This document shows, piece after piece, positions 14,807 to 21,057 of a DNA stretch of 64,000 nucleotides. Location: NCBI RefSeq assembly GCF_026340565.1, contig NZ_JAPEPB010000003.1, forward strand, positions 29,236-93,235, written 5' to 3'. The notes under the pieces were generated by a model, which made no database searches, was not told where the DNA came from, and saw nothing but the letters and a program-made list of their open reading frames with translations. Every line of letters begins with the position of its first letter. The stretch's first letter is position 1. The DNA comes from Kitasatospora sp. NBC_01287 (lineage in GTDB: Bacteria; Actinomycetota; Actinomycetes; Streptomycetales; Streptomycetaceae). The position numbers and the translations under genes were made by a program.

Positions 14807-15349
14807 TTGAGCAGGGAACACTGGGCGGAGGACGCAGAGCCGTATCTCCGTCCGGTTGCCACAGGAGAACCCGGCGCCTGGCAACAGGAAGCACAGCAGC
14901 ACGGGCACAGGGGGGAGCAGCAGCTCACCGAAGTGGGTGAGGTCGTCCCACCTGCCCGCGTGGCTCGCGCGCTGCGCATATCAGGTGGCACCCCAGTTGT
15001 CGTGCGCCGTCGGATCATCTCTCTCGACGGCAAAGCAACAGAGCTGACCGACTCCTATTACCCAGCCCACATCGCACGAGGTACCGCCCTAGCCGAGCCC
15101 CGGAAGATCCGTGGCGGCGCCGTCACCCTGCTCGCCGAACTCGGCTACGTCGGACACGCCCGGCACGAGGAAGTGATGGCGCGCGAGCCCAGCGACGGGG
15201 AGCGGACAGCGCTCGCACTAGACGACAACGAGTGGGTCCTCGATGTCTGCCGACTTGTAGTCAACGCCGACGACGAGCCGTTCGAGGTCACCACCATGAC
15301 GATGCCTGCACGCGGGCGCACCCTCCACTACATCGCCAAGATCGGCTGA
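14807..15349 (+). CDS. UTRA-domain protein lacking a DNA-binding domain
   Basis: 180 residues from TTG 14807 (GGGGAG 6 bases upstream). About residues 45-178 match the UTRA ligand-binding domain of GntR/HutC regulators: Gly-Thr-Pro-Val-Val-Val-Arg-Arg-Arg-Ile, Thr-Asp-Ser-Tyr-Tyr-Pro-x-x-Ile-Ala-Arg-Gly-Thr, and the final strand Leu-His-Tyr-Ile. No winged helix is present. The next gene is a full-length paralogue with the same Ser-Tyr-Tyr-Pro signature, so this could be a co-sensor or inhibitor that dimerises with it, or a degenerate duplicate. Confidence 0.8.
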   Translation: MSREHWAEDAEPYLRPVATGEPGAWQQEAQQHGHRGEQQLTEVGEVVPPARVARALRISGGTPVVVRRRIISLDGKATELTDSYYPAHIARGTALAEPRKIRGGAVTLLAELGYVGHARHEEVMAREPSDGERTALALDDNEWVLDVCRLVVNADDEPFEVTTMTMPARGRTLHYIAKIG

Positions 15350-15352
15350 CAC

Positions 15353-16168
15353 ATGACTGACGAAGACGACGCCAAGGCGCAGGCGAGGCAGGCGAAAGCG
15401 GAAGCGCTGGACCGCCTGGGAGCCAATGAGAGCAGCTGGGCTCAGCACGAGCTCGTCGCTAACTACCTGCGGTACGGCATTCTGACTGGCGACTCCCCGC
15501 CCGGAAGCAAACTGCTGTCCACGCCGCGGCTGGTTGAGATGTACGGGATCGCACCGCAGACCATCAAGAACGCCAACGACATGCTCGCCGAGGAGGGGCT
15601 AGTCCGCAGCCAGCGCGGGAGCGGCATCTTTGTTCAGCCGCCCCGGCAGCGGACGCTTACGCCCGCCAGGTACAAGGAGCCGGCTGCGCCGGGCCAGACC
15701 TACCGCTGGCTCGACGAGGCGGCAAAGCAGGGTGATCGCGCGAGTAGCACGCTGCTGGAGGTGGCGGAGGTAGGGCCGCCGGCAGACGCGGCTGCGGCGA
15801 TGGGGCTGGGTGCGGGCGGTGTGGCGATCCTGCGAGTCCAGATGCTTTCGATGAATGATGAGCCTGCGGAGCTCGTGAAGTCCTACTATCCGGTCGAGAT
15901 CGCCCGGGGCACGCAGATCGCCGAGAAGAAGAAGATCAAGGGTGGCACCCCGCGCCTGCTGGCAGACATGGGCTACCCACCCGTCCGCTGCGTTGACAAG
16001 GTGATGGCCATCCTGCCGACCCCGGAGCACGTCAAGGCCCTCAAGATGCCGGGCAAGCTTCCCGTGCTGCGCACCCTGCGCGTGGTCTACAGCAACAACG
16101 ACCGGGTCATTGAAGTAACGGAGATGGTGAAGGCCAGCCACCTTTACGCAGTCGAGTACGAGTTCTGA
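15353..16168 (+). CDS. GntR/HutC-family transcriptional regulator
   Basis: 271 residues, ATG 15353, four bases after the UTRA gene. Winged helix at about residues 28-97 (Val-Ala-Asn-Tyr-Leu-Arg ... Leu-Leu-Ser-Thr-Pro-Arg-Leu-Val-Glu ... Thr-Ile-Lys-Asn-Ala ... Arg-Gly-Ser-Gly-Ile-Phe-Val) and a UTRA domain from about 115 to the end. GntR proteins such as KorSA/TraR control transfer and excision on Streptomyces integrative elements. Here it likely represses the leftward transfer operon and itself through the CAAGGT repeats. The regulatory target is inferred from position. Confidence 0.9.
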   Translation: MTDEDDAKAQARQAKAEALDRLGANESSWAQHELVANYLRYGILTGDSPPGSKLLSTPRLVEMYGIAPQTIKNANDMLAEEGLVRSQRGSGIFVQPPRQRTLTPARYKEPAAPGQTYRWLDEAAKQGDRASSTLLEVAEVGPPADAAAAMGLGAGGVAILRVQMLSMNDEPAELVKSYYPVEIARGTQIAEKKKIKGGTPRLLADMGYPPVRCVDKVMAILPTPEHVKALKMPGKLPVLRTLRVVYSNNDRVIEVTEMVKASHLYAVEYEF

Positions 16169-16262
16169 TGCTGGCGGAGTAACAGCTTGGCAACTCCCTG
16201 ATCGCCCGTCAGTCTCTGCTGCGAGGCTGCTCCTGCCCGTCCCCGACAGCAGGAGCAGCACG

Positions 16263-16385
16263 ATGGCCCTCTTCAAGAAGTCCCAGCCCGCCGACGCCGG
16301 GGCCGCCCCCCTCGCCGAGTACAAGGTGGTCTACAAGGGCGGCCTGGCGGAGTTGCCGAAGGCGAAGGTCCGGCTCCTCGGCTGA
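16263..16385 (+). CDS. 40-residue protein, possibly truncated
   Basis: ATG 16263 with AGGAG 6-7 bases upstream, stop TGA 16383-16385. Starts Met-Ala-Leu-Phe-Lys-Lys and contains Tyr-Lys-Val-Val-Tyr-Lys-Gly-Gly-Leu. It reads like the N-terminus of a longer basic protein that ends early, so it may be a broken gene. Confidence 0.45.
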   Translation: MALFKKSQPADAGAAPLAEYKVVYKGGLAELPKAKVRLLG

Positions 16386-16478
16386 CCCAAAGCGACCTCG
16401 CGCGCTTTGCTACCCGGTAGCGTGAGCACATCCCGACAGGGAGCCAACCGCCATCGCCGCAGCGAACGGACGCCATCC

Positions 16479-16760
16479 ATGACCGCACAGCCGATCGAGC
16501 ACTACGGCTCACCGGACAGCCACAGCCCTCAGACGATCCGCGAGTTCCGCGCGGTCCTCACCGGGACGGACCTGGCCCGCTTCAACCGGGAGATCGACGA
16601 CGTGCCCCTGCACGAGATCCGCCAGTACCTCAAGGGCTGGCAGCACCTGCTCCACCTGCGCACCGTCCCGGAGATCGGGGAGGCGCTGCGCACCGCGTTC
16701 GACCGGCCCGGCACGCCGATCGCCGAGATCTTCCCCGAGTGGGAGGACGTCAGTGTCTGA
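16479..16760 (+). CDS. DUF6247-like antitoxin
   Basis: 93 residues, ATG 16479 with only a weak ribosome site. Sequence has Ile-Arg-Glu-Phe-Arg-Ala-Val-Leu ... Asp-Leu-Ala-Arg-Phe-Asn-Arg-Glu ... Leu-Lys-Gly-Trp and ends in Ile-Phe-Pro-Glu-Trp-Glu, which I associate with the Streptomyces DUF6247 family. Its end overlaps a RelE-like gene by 8 bases, the usual antitoxin-toxin layout. Role inferred from the pair. Confidence 0.65.
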   Translation: MTAQPIEHYGSPDSHSPQTIREFRAVLTGTDLARFNREIDDVPLHEIRQYLKGWQHLLHLRTVPEIGEALRTAFDRPGTPIAEIFPEWEDVSV

Positions 16761-17016
16761 CCTGCCCGACATTTTCCTCGACGACGCAGCGCGGGTAGCG
16801 GCCATCGCCATGACTCCGGAGCAGCGCAAGAAGCTGCTGCACACACTTCGCAGCCTCCAGCGGGACTCGGAGATCGGTCTGCCGTACACGGCCGGTGACG
16901 ACCTGTCGGGACGCATCATCGTGGTGCCTGGGGATGACGCCGTCCCGGGGATGACGCTCTCCTACCGGATCGGCGAAGAGCAGATCCGGGTCGTCAACAT
17001 CCTGGTCGGTCCGTAG
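16753..17016 (+). CDS. RelE/ParE-like toxin
   Basis: 87 residues, GTG 16753 overlapping the antitoxin gene. The compact alpha-beta pattern Lys-Lys-Leu-Leu-His-Thr-Leu-Arg-Ser-Leu ... Leu-Ser-Gly-Arg-Ile-Ile-Val ... Leu-Ser-Tyr-Arg-Ile-Gly ... Ile-Arg-Val-Val-Asn-Ile-Leu fits the RelE superfamily of ribosome-dependent mRNA interferases or gyrase poisons. It would kill cells that lose the element. Which target it has cannot be told. Confidence 0.65.
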   Translation: MSDLPDIFLDDAARVAAIAMTPEQRKKLLHTLRSLQRDSEIGLPYTAGDDLSGRIIVVPGDDAVPGMTLSYRIGEEQIRVVNILVGP

Positions 17017-17134
17017 AGGGCCGCCCGTGCTGCGGCGGGCTGACGCGCGCCCCTCGGTGCGCCGGTGCGCTCTAGCGCCGGCCAGCCGCGCGCGATTGAG
17101 TAGGGCTGACGCAGACCCTCGAAGAGGAGCAGCA

Positions 17135-17260
17135 ATGCCCGAGACGATCAACGCGGACGGTGGCGGCGACAAGCTACCCGGCCAGCCGTGGCCCGTGCCG
17201 AACCCGGAGCCACAGCCCGACGGTGGGCCGCCCCCCGGCGACGGGGGCCACCGCAAGTGA
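17135..17260 (+). CDS. 41-residue Pro/Gly-rich peptide upstream of methyltransferase
   Basis: ATG 17135 with GAGGAG upstream; its TGA overlaps the GTG of the methyltransferase. Mostly Pro, Gly, Asp and Glu with two Trp-free short hydrophobic spots and a basic Gly-His-Arg-Lys end. The coupling to a protein-isoaspartate-type methyltransferase makes it a possible substrate, since related enzymes modify Asp residues of ribosomal peptides. No core/leader motif was recognised. Confidence 0.5.
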   Translation: MPETINADGGGDKLPGQPWPVPNPEPQPDGGPPPGDGGHRK

Positions 17261-18390
17261 CCGCCACCGATCAGGACCGCCCCGGCACTACGGGGCGGTC
17301 CTTCCCCGTATCCGGGCCGTGGGCCGCCGCGATGGACGCGCTCCCCCGGGCCCTGTTCCTGCCCGACCTGATGTGGGCGCACGACATGTTTACCGGCGCC
17401 AGCGAGCCCGTTGACCGCCGGGCAGATCCCGACGCTTGGGGTGAGGCCGCCGCGGCGGACATCCCGCTCGTCACCCAGTGGGACGACGGCCGGAACTCCG
17501 ACGCCCAGGCGGGCACGGTGCCGACCAGCTCGGCGAGCATGCCGTCCATCGTCGCCGGCATGCTCGAAGACCTCGACGCGAGCCCAGGCATGCGCGTGCT
17601 GGAGATCGGCACCGGCACCGGATGGAACGCCGGCCTGCTTGCGCACCGGCTCGGCGACAACGCGGTGACGACCATTGAAGTGGACCCTGCTGTCGCCGAG
17701 GCAGCCCGCGAGCACCTGGCCGCCGCAGGCCTCCACCCCACCGTGATTACAGGCGACGGCTCTGCCGGTCACCCGGCCGGGGCGCCCTACGATCGGATCA
17801 TCGCCACCTGCGGCATGCGGCACATTCCGCACGCTTGGATCGAGCAGCTCCAACCGGGCGGTGTCATCCTCGCCCCGTGGGGCACGCACTTCGAGAACGG
17901 CGACGCCCTGGTGCGTCTGACCGCAGCCCAGGATGGCACCCTGGCGGGCCCGTTCCTGCGCCCGGTGGAGTTCATGAAGATGCGCTCGCAGCGCCTCACG
18001 CCGCCGCAGCATCCTGTCGACTTCCCCGGCGACGCCTCCGTCAGCACAACCGCTGCGCGGCCGCCGTTCGGGCCGTGGAAGGCGTTTCCGTTCGTTGCTG
18101 GCCTGCGCCTCGCAGGCCTCACTCACGTCACGGACCGGCGCGGTGACGAGCGGGTGGTGTGGTTGTACGGGCTCGCGGACAAGTCGTGGGCCGCCGTCGT
18201 GTTCCAGGACGAGGTGGAGCGGTCCACGGTGTGGCAGTCCGGACCGCGGCGGCTCTGGGACGAGATGGAGGCAGCCCACGACTGGTGGCAGGCCGCTGGC
18301 CGGCCGGGCATCGACCGGTTCGGCCTGACCGTCGATCGCGACGGCCAGCATCCATGGCTGAACAGTCCCGACAACCGAGTGGAGCCCTGA
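17257..18390 (+). CDS. protein-L-isoaspartate-type O-methyltransferase
   Basis: 377 residues, GTG 17257. The SAM-binding motif Val-Leu-Glu-Ile-Gly-Thr-Gly-Thr-Gly-Trp is near residue 115, preceded by the PCMT signature Thr-Ser-Ser-Ala-Ser-Met-Pro and followed by Ile-Glu-Val-Asp and an Ile-Ala-Thr-Cys-Gly strand. A C-terminal extension of about 150 residues is longer than in housekeeping Pcm (about 210 residues). Multi-copy relatives in Streptomyces sit beside tiny peptide genes and some mature RiPPs; here a 41-residue peptide and a 44-residue protein flank it. Cargo role is inferred; protein repair is the alternative. Confidence 0.8.
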   Translation: MTATDQDRPGTTGRSFPVSGPWAAAMDALPRALFLPDLMWAHDMFTGASEPVDRRADPDAWGEAAAADIPLVTQWDDGRNSDAQAGTVPTSSASMPSIVAGMLEDLDASPGMRVLEIGTGTGWNAGLLAHRLGDNAVTTIEVDPAVAEAAREHLAAAGLHPTVITGDGSAGHPAGAPYDRIIATCGMRHIPHAWIEQLQPGGVILAPWGTHFENGDALVRLTAAQDGTLAGPFLRPVEFMKMRSQRLTPPQHPVDFPGDASVSTTAARPPFGPWKAFPFVAGLRLAGLTHVTDRRGDERVVWLYGLADKSWAAVVFQDEVERSTVWQSGPRRLWDEMEAAHDWWQAAGRPGIDRFGLTVDRDGQHPWLNSPDNRVEP

Positions 18391-18524
18391 TGCCGGCAGA
18401 GGACGAGTGGACCAGCCCCGAGTACGCGGAGCTGGTCGCGCGGTACCGCAAGGCACAGCAGGAGGCCAAGGAGCGCGGCGAGGATCCACGCCTGAGCTGG
18501 TTCCTGCGAGCCCCCGCCGAGTAG
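18390..18524 (+). CDS. 44-residue charged helical protein
   Basis: ATG 18390 overlaps the methyltransferase stop (TGATG). Charged helix (Tyr-Ala-Glu-Leu-Val-Ala-Arg-Tyr-Arg-Lys) ending Ser-Trp-Phe-Leu. Last gene of the cargo unit before a terminator. Confidence 0.5.
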   Translation: MPAEDEWTSPEYAELVARYRKAQQEAKERGEDPRLSWFLRAPAE

Positions 18525-18541
18525 GCCCGGCCAACGACGAT

Positions 18542-18570
18542 GGCGCCCGCCGCATTTCGCGGCGGGCGCC
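18542..18570. terminator. bidirectional stem-loop terminator
   Basis: Perfect 12-bp arms GGCGCCCGCCGC (18542-18553) and GCGGCGGGCGCC (18559-18570) with an ATTTC loop, between two convergent genes. No U tract, as is common in high-GC actinobacteria. Confidence 0.85.
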
Positions 18571-18579
18571 TATGCACGC

Positions 18580-19137
18580 CTACTTCAGTCGACTGCCAGC
18601 TGGCCAGCATCTGCGACCGTGCCCCTCAAGTACACGGCGCTCACAGAGATCCCACATCAGGGCGGACATGGTCGCCGGTGACGTCTGGTACTTGGCTGCC
18701 AGGATGGTTGGGAATGGAAGCATGCGACCACGGGGGAACGCGCCGCTGTCGATGTCGGCGCGGAACAGCTTTGCGATCTTGGCCTTCCGTGGATCTTCAT
18801 AGCGATCGCCGTCGACCCTGTGAGCGCGGCTTAGGTGCGAGGCGTCGAAACGTGGCTTCTCATGCTCGACGGCCGCCTTCTCGGCAGCTCCGGCCAGCGA
18901 CCTGTCTTCGTACCACTCGTAGGTCTTGCGCGCGACGAGATGCCACCAGGGCTGGTAGTAGCGGTGCGTTGACCAGCGTGTTCGTAAGTCGTGAGTGATG
19001 CCGACGTACAGCAGGGCGTCGTCCGCGTCGTAGAACCGGTAGAGCGCGGTGGGTCGATCGGGGAGATCTTTCTTCACGGGGTCCTCCGGTCCTGGTGCCG
19101 TCATGTCGAGCCAGTGTGGCCCATTCCTCCAGAACAT
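18580..19137 (-). CDS. GIY-YIG nuclease fused to a winged-helix domain
   Basis: 185 residues from ATG 19137; Met12 (19104) is an alternative. Residues 30-60 show Tyr-Arg-Phe-Tyr-Asp ... Leu-Leu-Tyr-Val-Gly-Ile-Thr ... Arg-Trp-x-x-His, the GIY-YIG core with its Arg. The C-terminal 70 residues resemble a GntR winged helix: Lys-Ile-Ala-x-x-Phe-Arg-Ala-Asp-Ile ... Gly-Arg-Met-Leu-Pro-Phe-Pro-Thr ... Ser-Pro-Ala-Thr-Met-Ser-Ala-Leu. No ribosome site precedes ATG 19137, and a promoter-like element ends right before it, so the mRNA may be leaderless. Possible roles: site-specific nicking or regulation. Confidence 0.75.
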   Translation of the reverse strand: MFWRNGPHWLDMTAPGPEDPVKKDLPDRPTALYRFYDADDALLYVGITHDLRTRWSTHRYYQPWWHLVARKTYEWYEDRSLAGAAEKAAVEHEKPRFDASHLSRAHRVDGDRYEDPRKAKIAKLFRADIDSGAFPRGRMLPFPTILAAKYQTSPATMSALMWDLCERRVLEGHGRRCWPAGSRLK

Positions 19138-19160
19138 TGCAACTTATCAAGAAACCTTGT
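19138..19160 (-). promoter_or_regulatory. promoter/operator shared with 48.7 kb region
   Basis: The 22 bases at 19138-19159 (read on minus) match 48694-48715 (plus) at 17 of 22 positions, all differences being transitions. The element contains CAAG-N4-CTTG and GATAAG, and the reverse complement includes ACCTTGT, the heptamer also found at 14742 and 48757. Confidence 0.5.
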
Positions 19161-19188
19161 ACGGTCAGGTTGTCCCTAGAAACGGGAA

Positions 19189-19210
19189 CGGCCCCGCAGA
19201 AGCGGGGCCG
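19189..19210 (+). terminator. stem-loop in leader of 19275 gene
   Basis: Arms CGGCCCCGC (19189-19197) and GCGGGGCCG (19202-19210), loop AGAA. It lies between the divergent promoter and the plus-strand gene at 19275, so it could be an attenuator rather than a gene-end terminator. Confidence 0.5.
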
Positions 19211-19274
19211 ATGACTCGTCATGAGTGCCAGCTGGCCTGGTAACCGAGGCACTCACAGCAGAGATGAGCCCATC

Positions 19275-19628
19275 ATGACAGCTCTGGCTGCCCGAAGCAC
19301 CACCACCCCCGCCGGTTCGTGCCCGCATCTCAACACCCAGTGCGTTGAACAGGGCCCCCATGACGAGCACTGGGGACCCGACAACGAGGTCGCCGCGATC
19401 CGCCCGGACGAAGCCATCCAGTCGCTGGCGTCCGCCCGCCTGTACTCCTACGCGGGCACCGACTTCGCCGCACCCCGCCTCTCGGTCGGCATCTCCGGCT
19501 TCGACGGCGACCTCACGTTGGCCGAGGTTGACCAGCTCGCCGCGGGCCTGCGCGACTTCGCGAACCGCCTACAGATCCAGGCCGCGCACCTCGCCGCCGC
19601 CCAGCGCCTCCACGAGGTGAACCGGTGA
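19275..19628 (+). CDS. DUF6907-like small protein
   Basis: 117 residues, ATG 19275. The front half has Cys-Pro-His-Leu-Asn-x-Gln-Cys-Val-Glu-x-Gly-Pro-His-x-x-His, which I associate with a small Streptomyces family often annotated DUF6907, followed by a strand-rich region and a helical tail. First gene of the rightward replication operon. Function unknown. Confidence 0.65.
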   Translation: MTALAARSTTTPAGSCPHLNTQCVEQGPHDEHWGPDNEVAAIRPDEAIQSLASARLYSYAGTDFAAPRLSVGISGFDGDLTLAEVDQLAAGLRDFANRLQIQAAHLAAAQRLHEVNR

Positions 19629-19822
19629 ACACGACCGCCCCGCGCCCCACCGAGAACGCTGCGATCGGCCTCGCCATGCGCGCCAAGCCGCCGCGCCTCA
19701 ACCTCTCCCAGCTCCTCCTCGACCGCGCCGCCGCCCGCCACCGCCTCGACCGCTACGGCGACTGGCTGCTCGGCCTGCGCATCCAGCGAACCCTCGCCGG
19801 CACCAGCGGGCTGGGGGAGTGA
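19625..19822 (+). CDS. 65-residue basic helical protein
   Basis: GTG 19625 overlaps the previous stop. Arg-rich helix Leu-Leu-Leu-Asp-Arg-Ala-Ala-Ala-Arg-His-Arg-Leu-Asp-Arg-Tyr. Unknown role. Confidence 0.5.
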   Translation: MNTTAPRPTENAAIGLAMRAKPPRLNLSQLLLDRAAARHRLDRYGDWLLGLRIQRTLAGTSGLGE

Positions 19823-20016
19823 TGGTCGTCAACAGCTACCCCGGCAACAACCCCGACGCGCCCGCCAACGCCACCAGCGAGGCCCGCGAGTACACCCAGG
19901 GCGGTGTCCCCGCGCACGTCGAGTACCGGTCGCTGGGCGACGCGTTCGACGTCGTCACCGACCCGCCCGGCCAGCAGCACGCCCGCAACGTGCTCGGCAA
20001 CATCCTCGGCCGATAG
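19822..20016 (+). CDS. 64-residue protein, unknown
   Basis: ATG 19822 with GGGGGA just upstream, overlapping the previous stop. Asn/Pro-rich beginning, then a Tyr-Arg-Ser-Leu-Gly-Asp-Ala-Phe-Asp-Val-Val strand. Unknown role. Confidence 0.5.
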   Translation: MVVNSYPGNNPDAPANATSEAREYTQGGVPAHVEYRSLGDAFDVVTDPPGQQHARNVLGNILGR

Positions 20017-20127
20017 GCCCCCGGGCCGCCTGCGCTTCGCGGGCGGCCCGCACACACCACCCCTGCGCCCAGCTGGAGCCGACGTGTACCCCAACACCCC
20101 TGACATGCCGCCCACGGCGGTGAGTTG

Positions 20128-21042
20128 ATGGGGATCAAGCTGGTCGAAGAGGTCATGGACTGGTGCCCGGACGACGTGACGCCAGCCCAACGCTGGTGCC
20201 TGACCGTGCTCGCCAGGGACGCCAACGATGCCACCCGGGAGACCTGGCACGGGCCCGAGCATCCGGAGATCCTGCGCCGGATCCGGATGACGGCGAAGAA
20301 GTGGGAGGCGATGCGGTCGATCCTGCTGAAGCGCGGTCTGATCGAACCGGTGTCCGGCGGATTCCGCGGTCAAGCGGTTCGGTATCGCATCGCATCGCTG
20401 TTTGCGCCGTGCGTCATCCAGGACTGGCGAAAGACCCCCCTGCAGAGGGGGGCTTTCGGTGGGTACGTCGTCAAGGGAGAACGGAAAGACCCCCCAGGAG
20501 CGGGGGTCAATCAAGAGGAAAGACCCCCCAAGAACGGGGGGCAATCGGCGGAAAGACCCCCCTACAGAGGGGGTCCTACTCCTCTATCTCCTCCTCTTCA
20601 ATCTCTCTCCTCCCCGTCCGACCCGTCTGAACCCGACCCCCAGCAGCCTCCCGCCGCACCCAGCGACGAGAGAGAGACAATCGCTGCGCGACCACAAGCA
20701 ACCCCGACGACTGCTGCCCACCGTGCCGTCCGTGCGGCCGGCGTTGTTCCAGAAGCCGACGAGCCGGCGTTCATCGACTGGCTCACCCGCACCCACAACC
20801 CCCGCGGTCCCGGCTGGTGGCGGACCGTCAGTGCCGCCGGAGACCTCTCCGACCTCGCCGCCGTGTGGCGGGCCGAGCAGACCGGAGCCGCTGCCCAGCC
20901 CGCCGGGCTCGCACTGCTGGAACCCTGCACCCGCTGCGAGGACGCCAACCCGGCCGCCCGCTTCAATCCCCGGCTCCGCAAGAGCCCGGCCGGCGGCCTC
21001 TGCCCGGACTGCCATCCCGACGCCGCGCCCATCGCGGCCTGA
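20128..21042 (+). CDS. replication initiator-like protein with origin repeats in its gene
   Basis: 304 residues, ATG 20128 (TTG 20125 possible); a 14-codon frame 20084-20128 with a good ribosome site ends on the start and may be a leader. The N-terminal 95 residues look like a winged helix (Pro-Ala-Gln-Arg-Trp-Cys-Leu-Thr ... Lys-Lys-Trp-Glu-Ala-Met-Arg-Ser-Ile-Leu-Leu-Lys-Arg-Gly-Leu-Ile). A Pro/Gly/Ser-rich linker covers about residues 100-190, and the C-terminus has a zinc ribbon (Cys-Thr-Arg-Cys ... Cys-Pro-Asp-Cys). The linker DNA holds four GAAAGACCCCCC repeats. The DnaB helicase gene follows after 15 bases. This matches the lambda O-P style: initiator with internal origin, then helicase function. 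Sequence family not recognised. Confidence 0.7.
   Translation: MGIKLVEEVMDWCPDDVTPAQRWCLTVLARDANDATRETWHGPEHPEILRRIRMTAKKWEAMRSILLKRGLIEPVSGGFRGQAVRYRIASLFAPCVIQDWRKTPLQRGAFGGYVVKGERKDPPGAGVNQEERPPKNGGQSAERPPYRGGPTPLSPPLQSLSSPSDPSEPDPQQPPAAPSDERETIAARPQATPTTAAHRAVRAAGVVPEADEPAFIDWLTRTHNPRGPGWWRTVSAAGDLSDLAAVWRAEQTGAAAQPAGLALLEPCTRCEDANPAARFNPRLRKSPAGGLCPDCHPDAAPIAA
20429..20573. repeat. four iteron-like repeats, candidate replication origin
   Basis: GAAAGACCCCCC starts at 20429, 20484, 20518 and 20551. Each copy is followed by about six bases and a G5-6 run, so each can fold (the first is extended by CTTTC at 20453-20457). Spacings are 55, 34 and 33 bases, so copies fall in different codon frames: the DNA, not the protein, appears conserved. 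A pyrimidine-rich tract (20574-20617, only five purines) follows, a possible unwinding element. Confidence 0.65.
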
Positions 21043-21057
21043 CCAAGGACTTAGCCA

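Noticed and set aside
16750..18555. Long minus-strand open frame over the methyltransferase
   Set aside because: Arg/Pro/Gly-rich, lies opposite a clear enzyme gene; long antisense frames are normal at this GC content.
20084..20128. 14-codon frame before the initiator
   Set aside because: Has a good ribosome site but is too short to call; noted only as a possible leader.
20429..20573. Short repeats considered as CRISPR
   Set aside because: Repeat is 12 bases with G-run partners and irregular spacing, inside a coding region; no array structure or cas genes.
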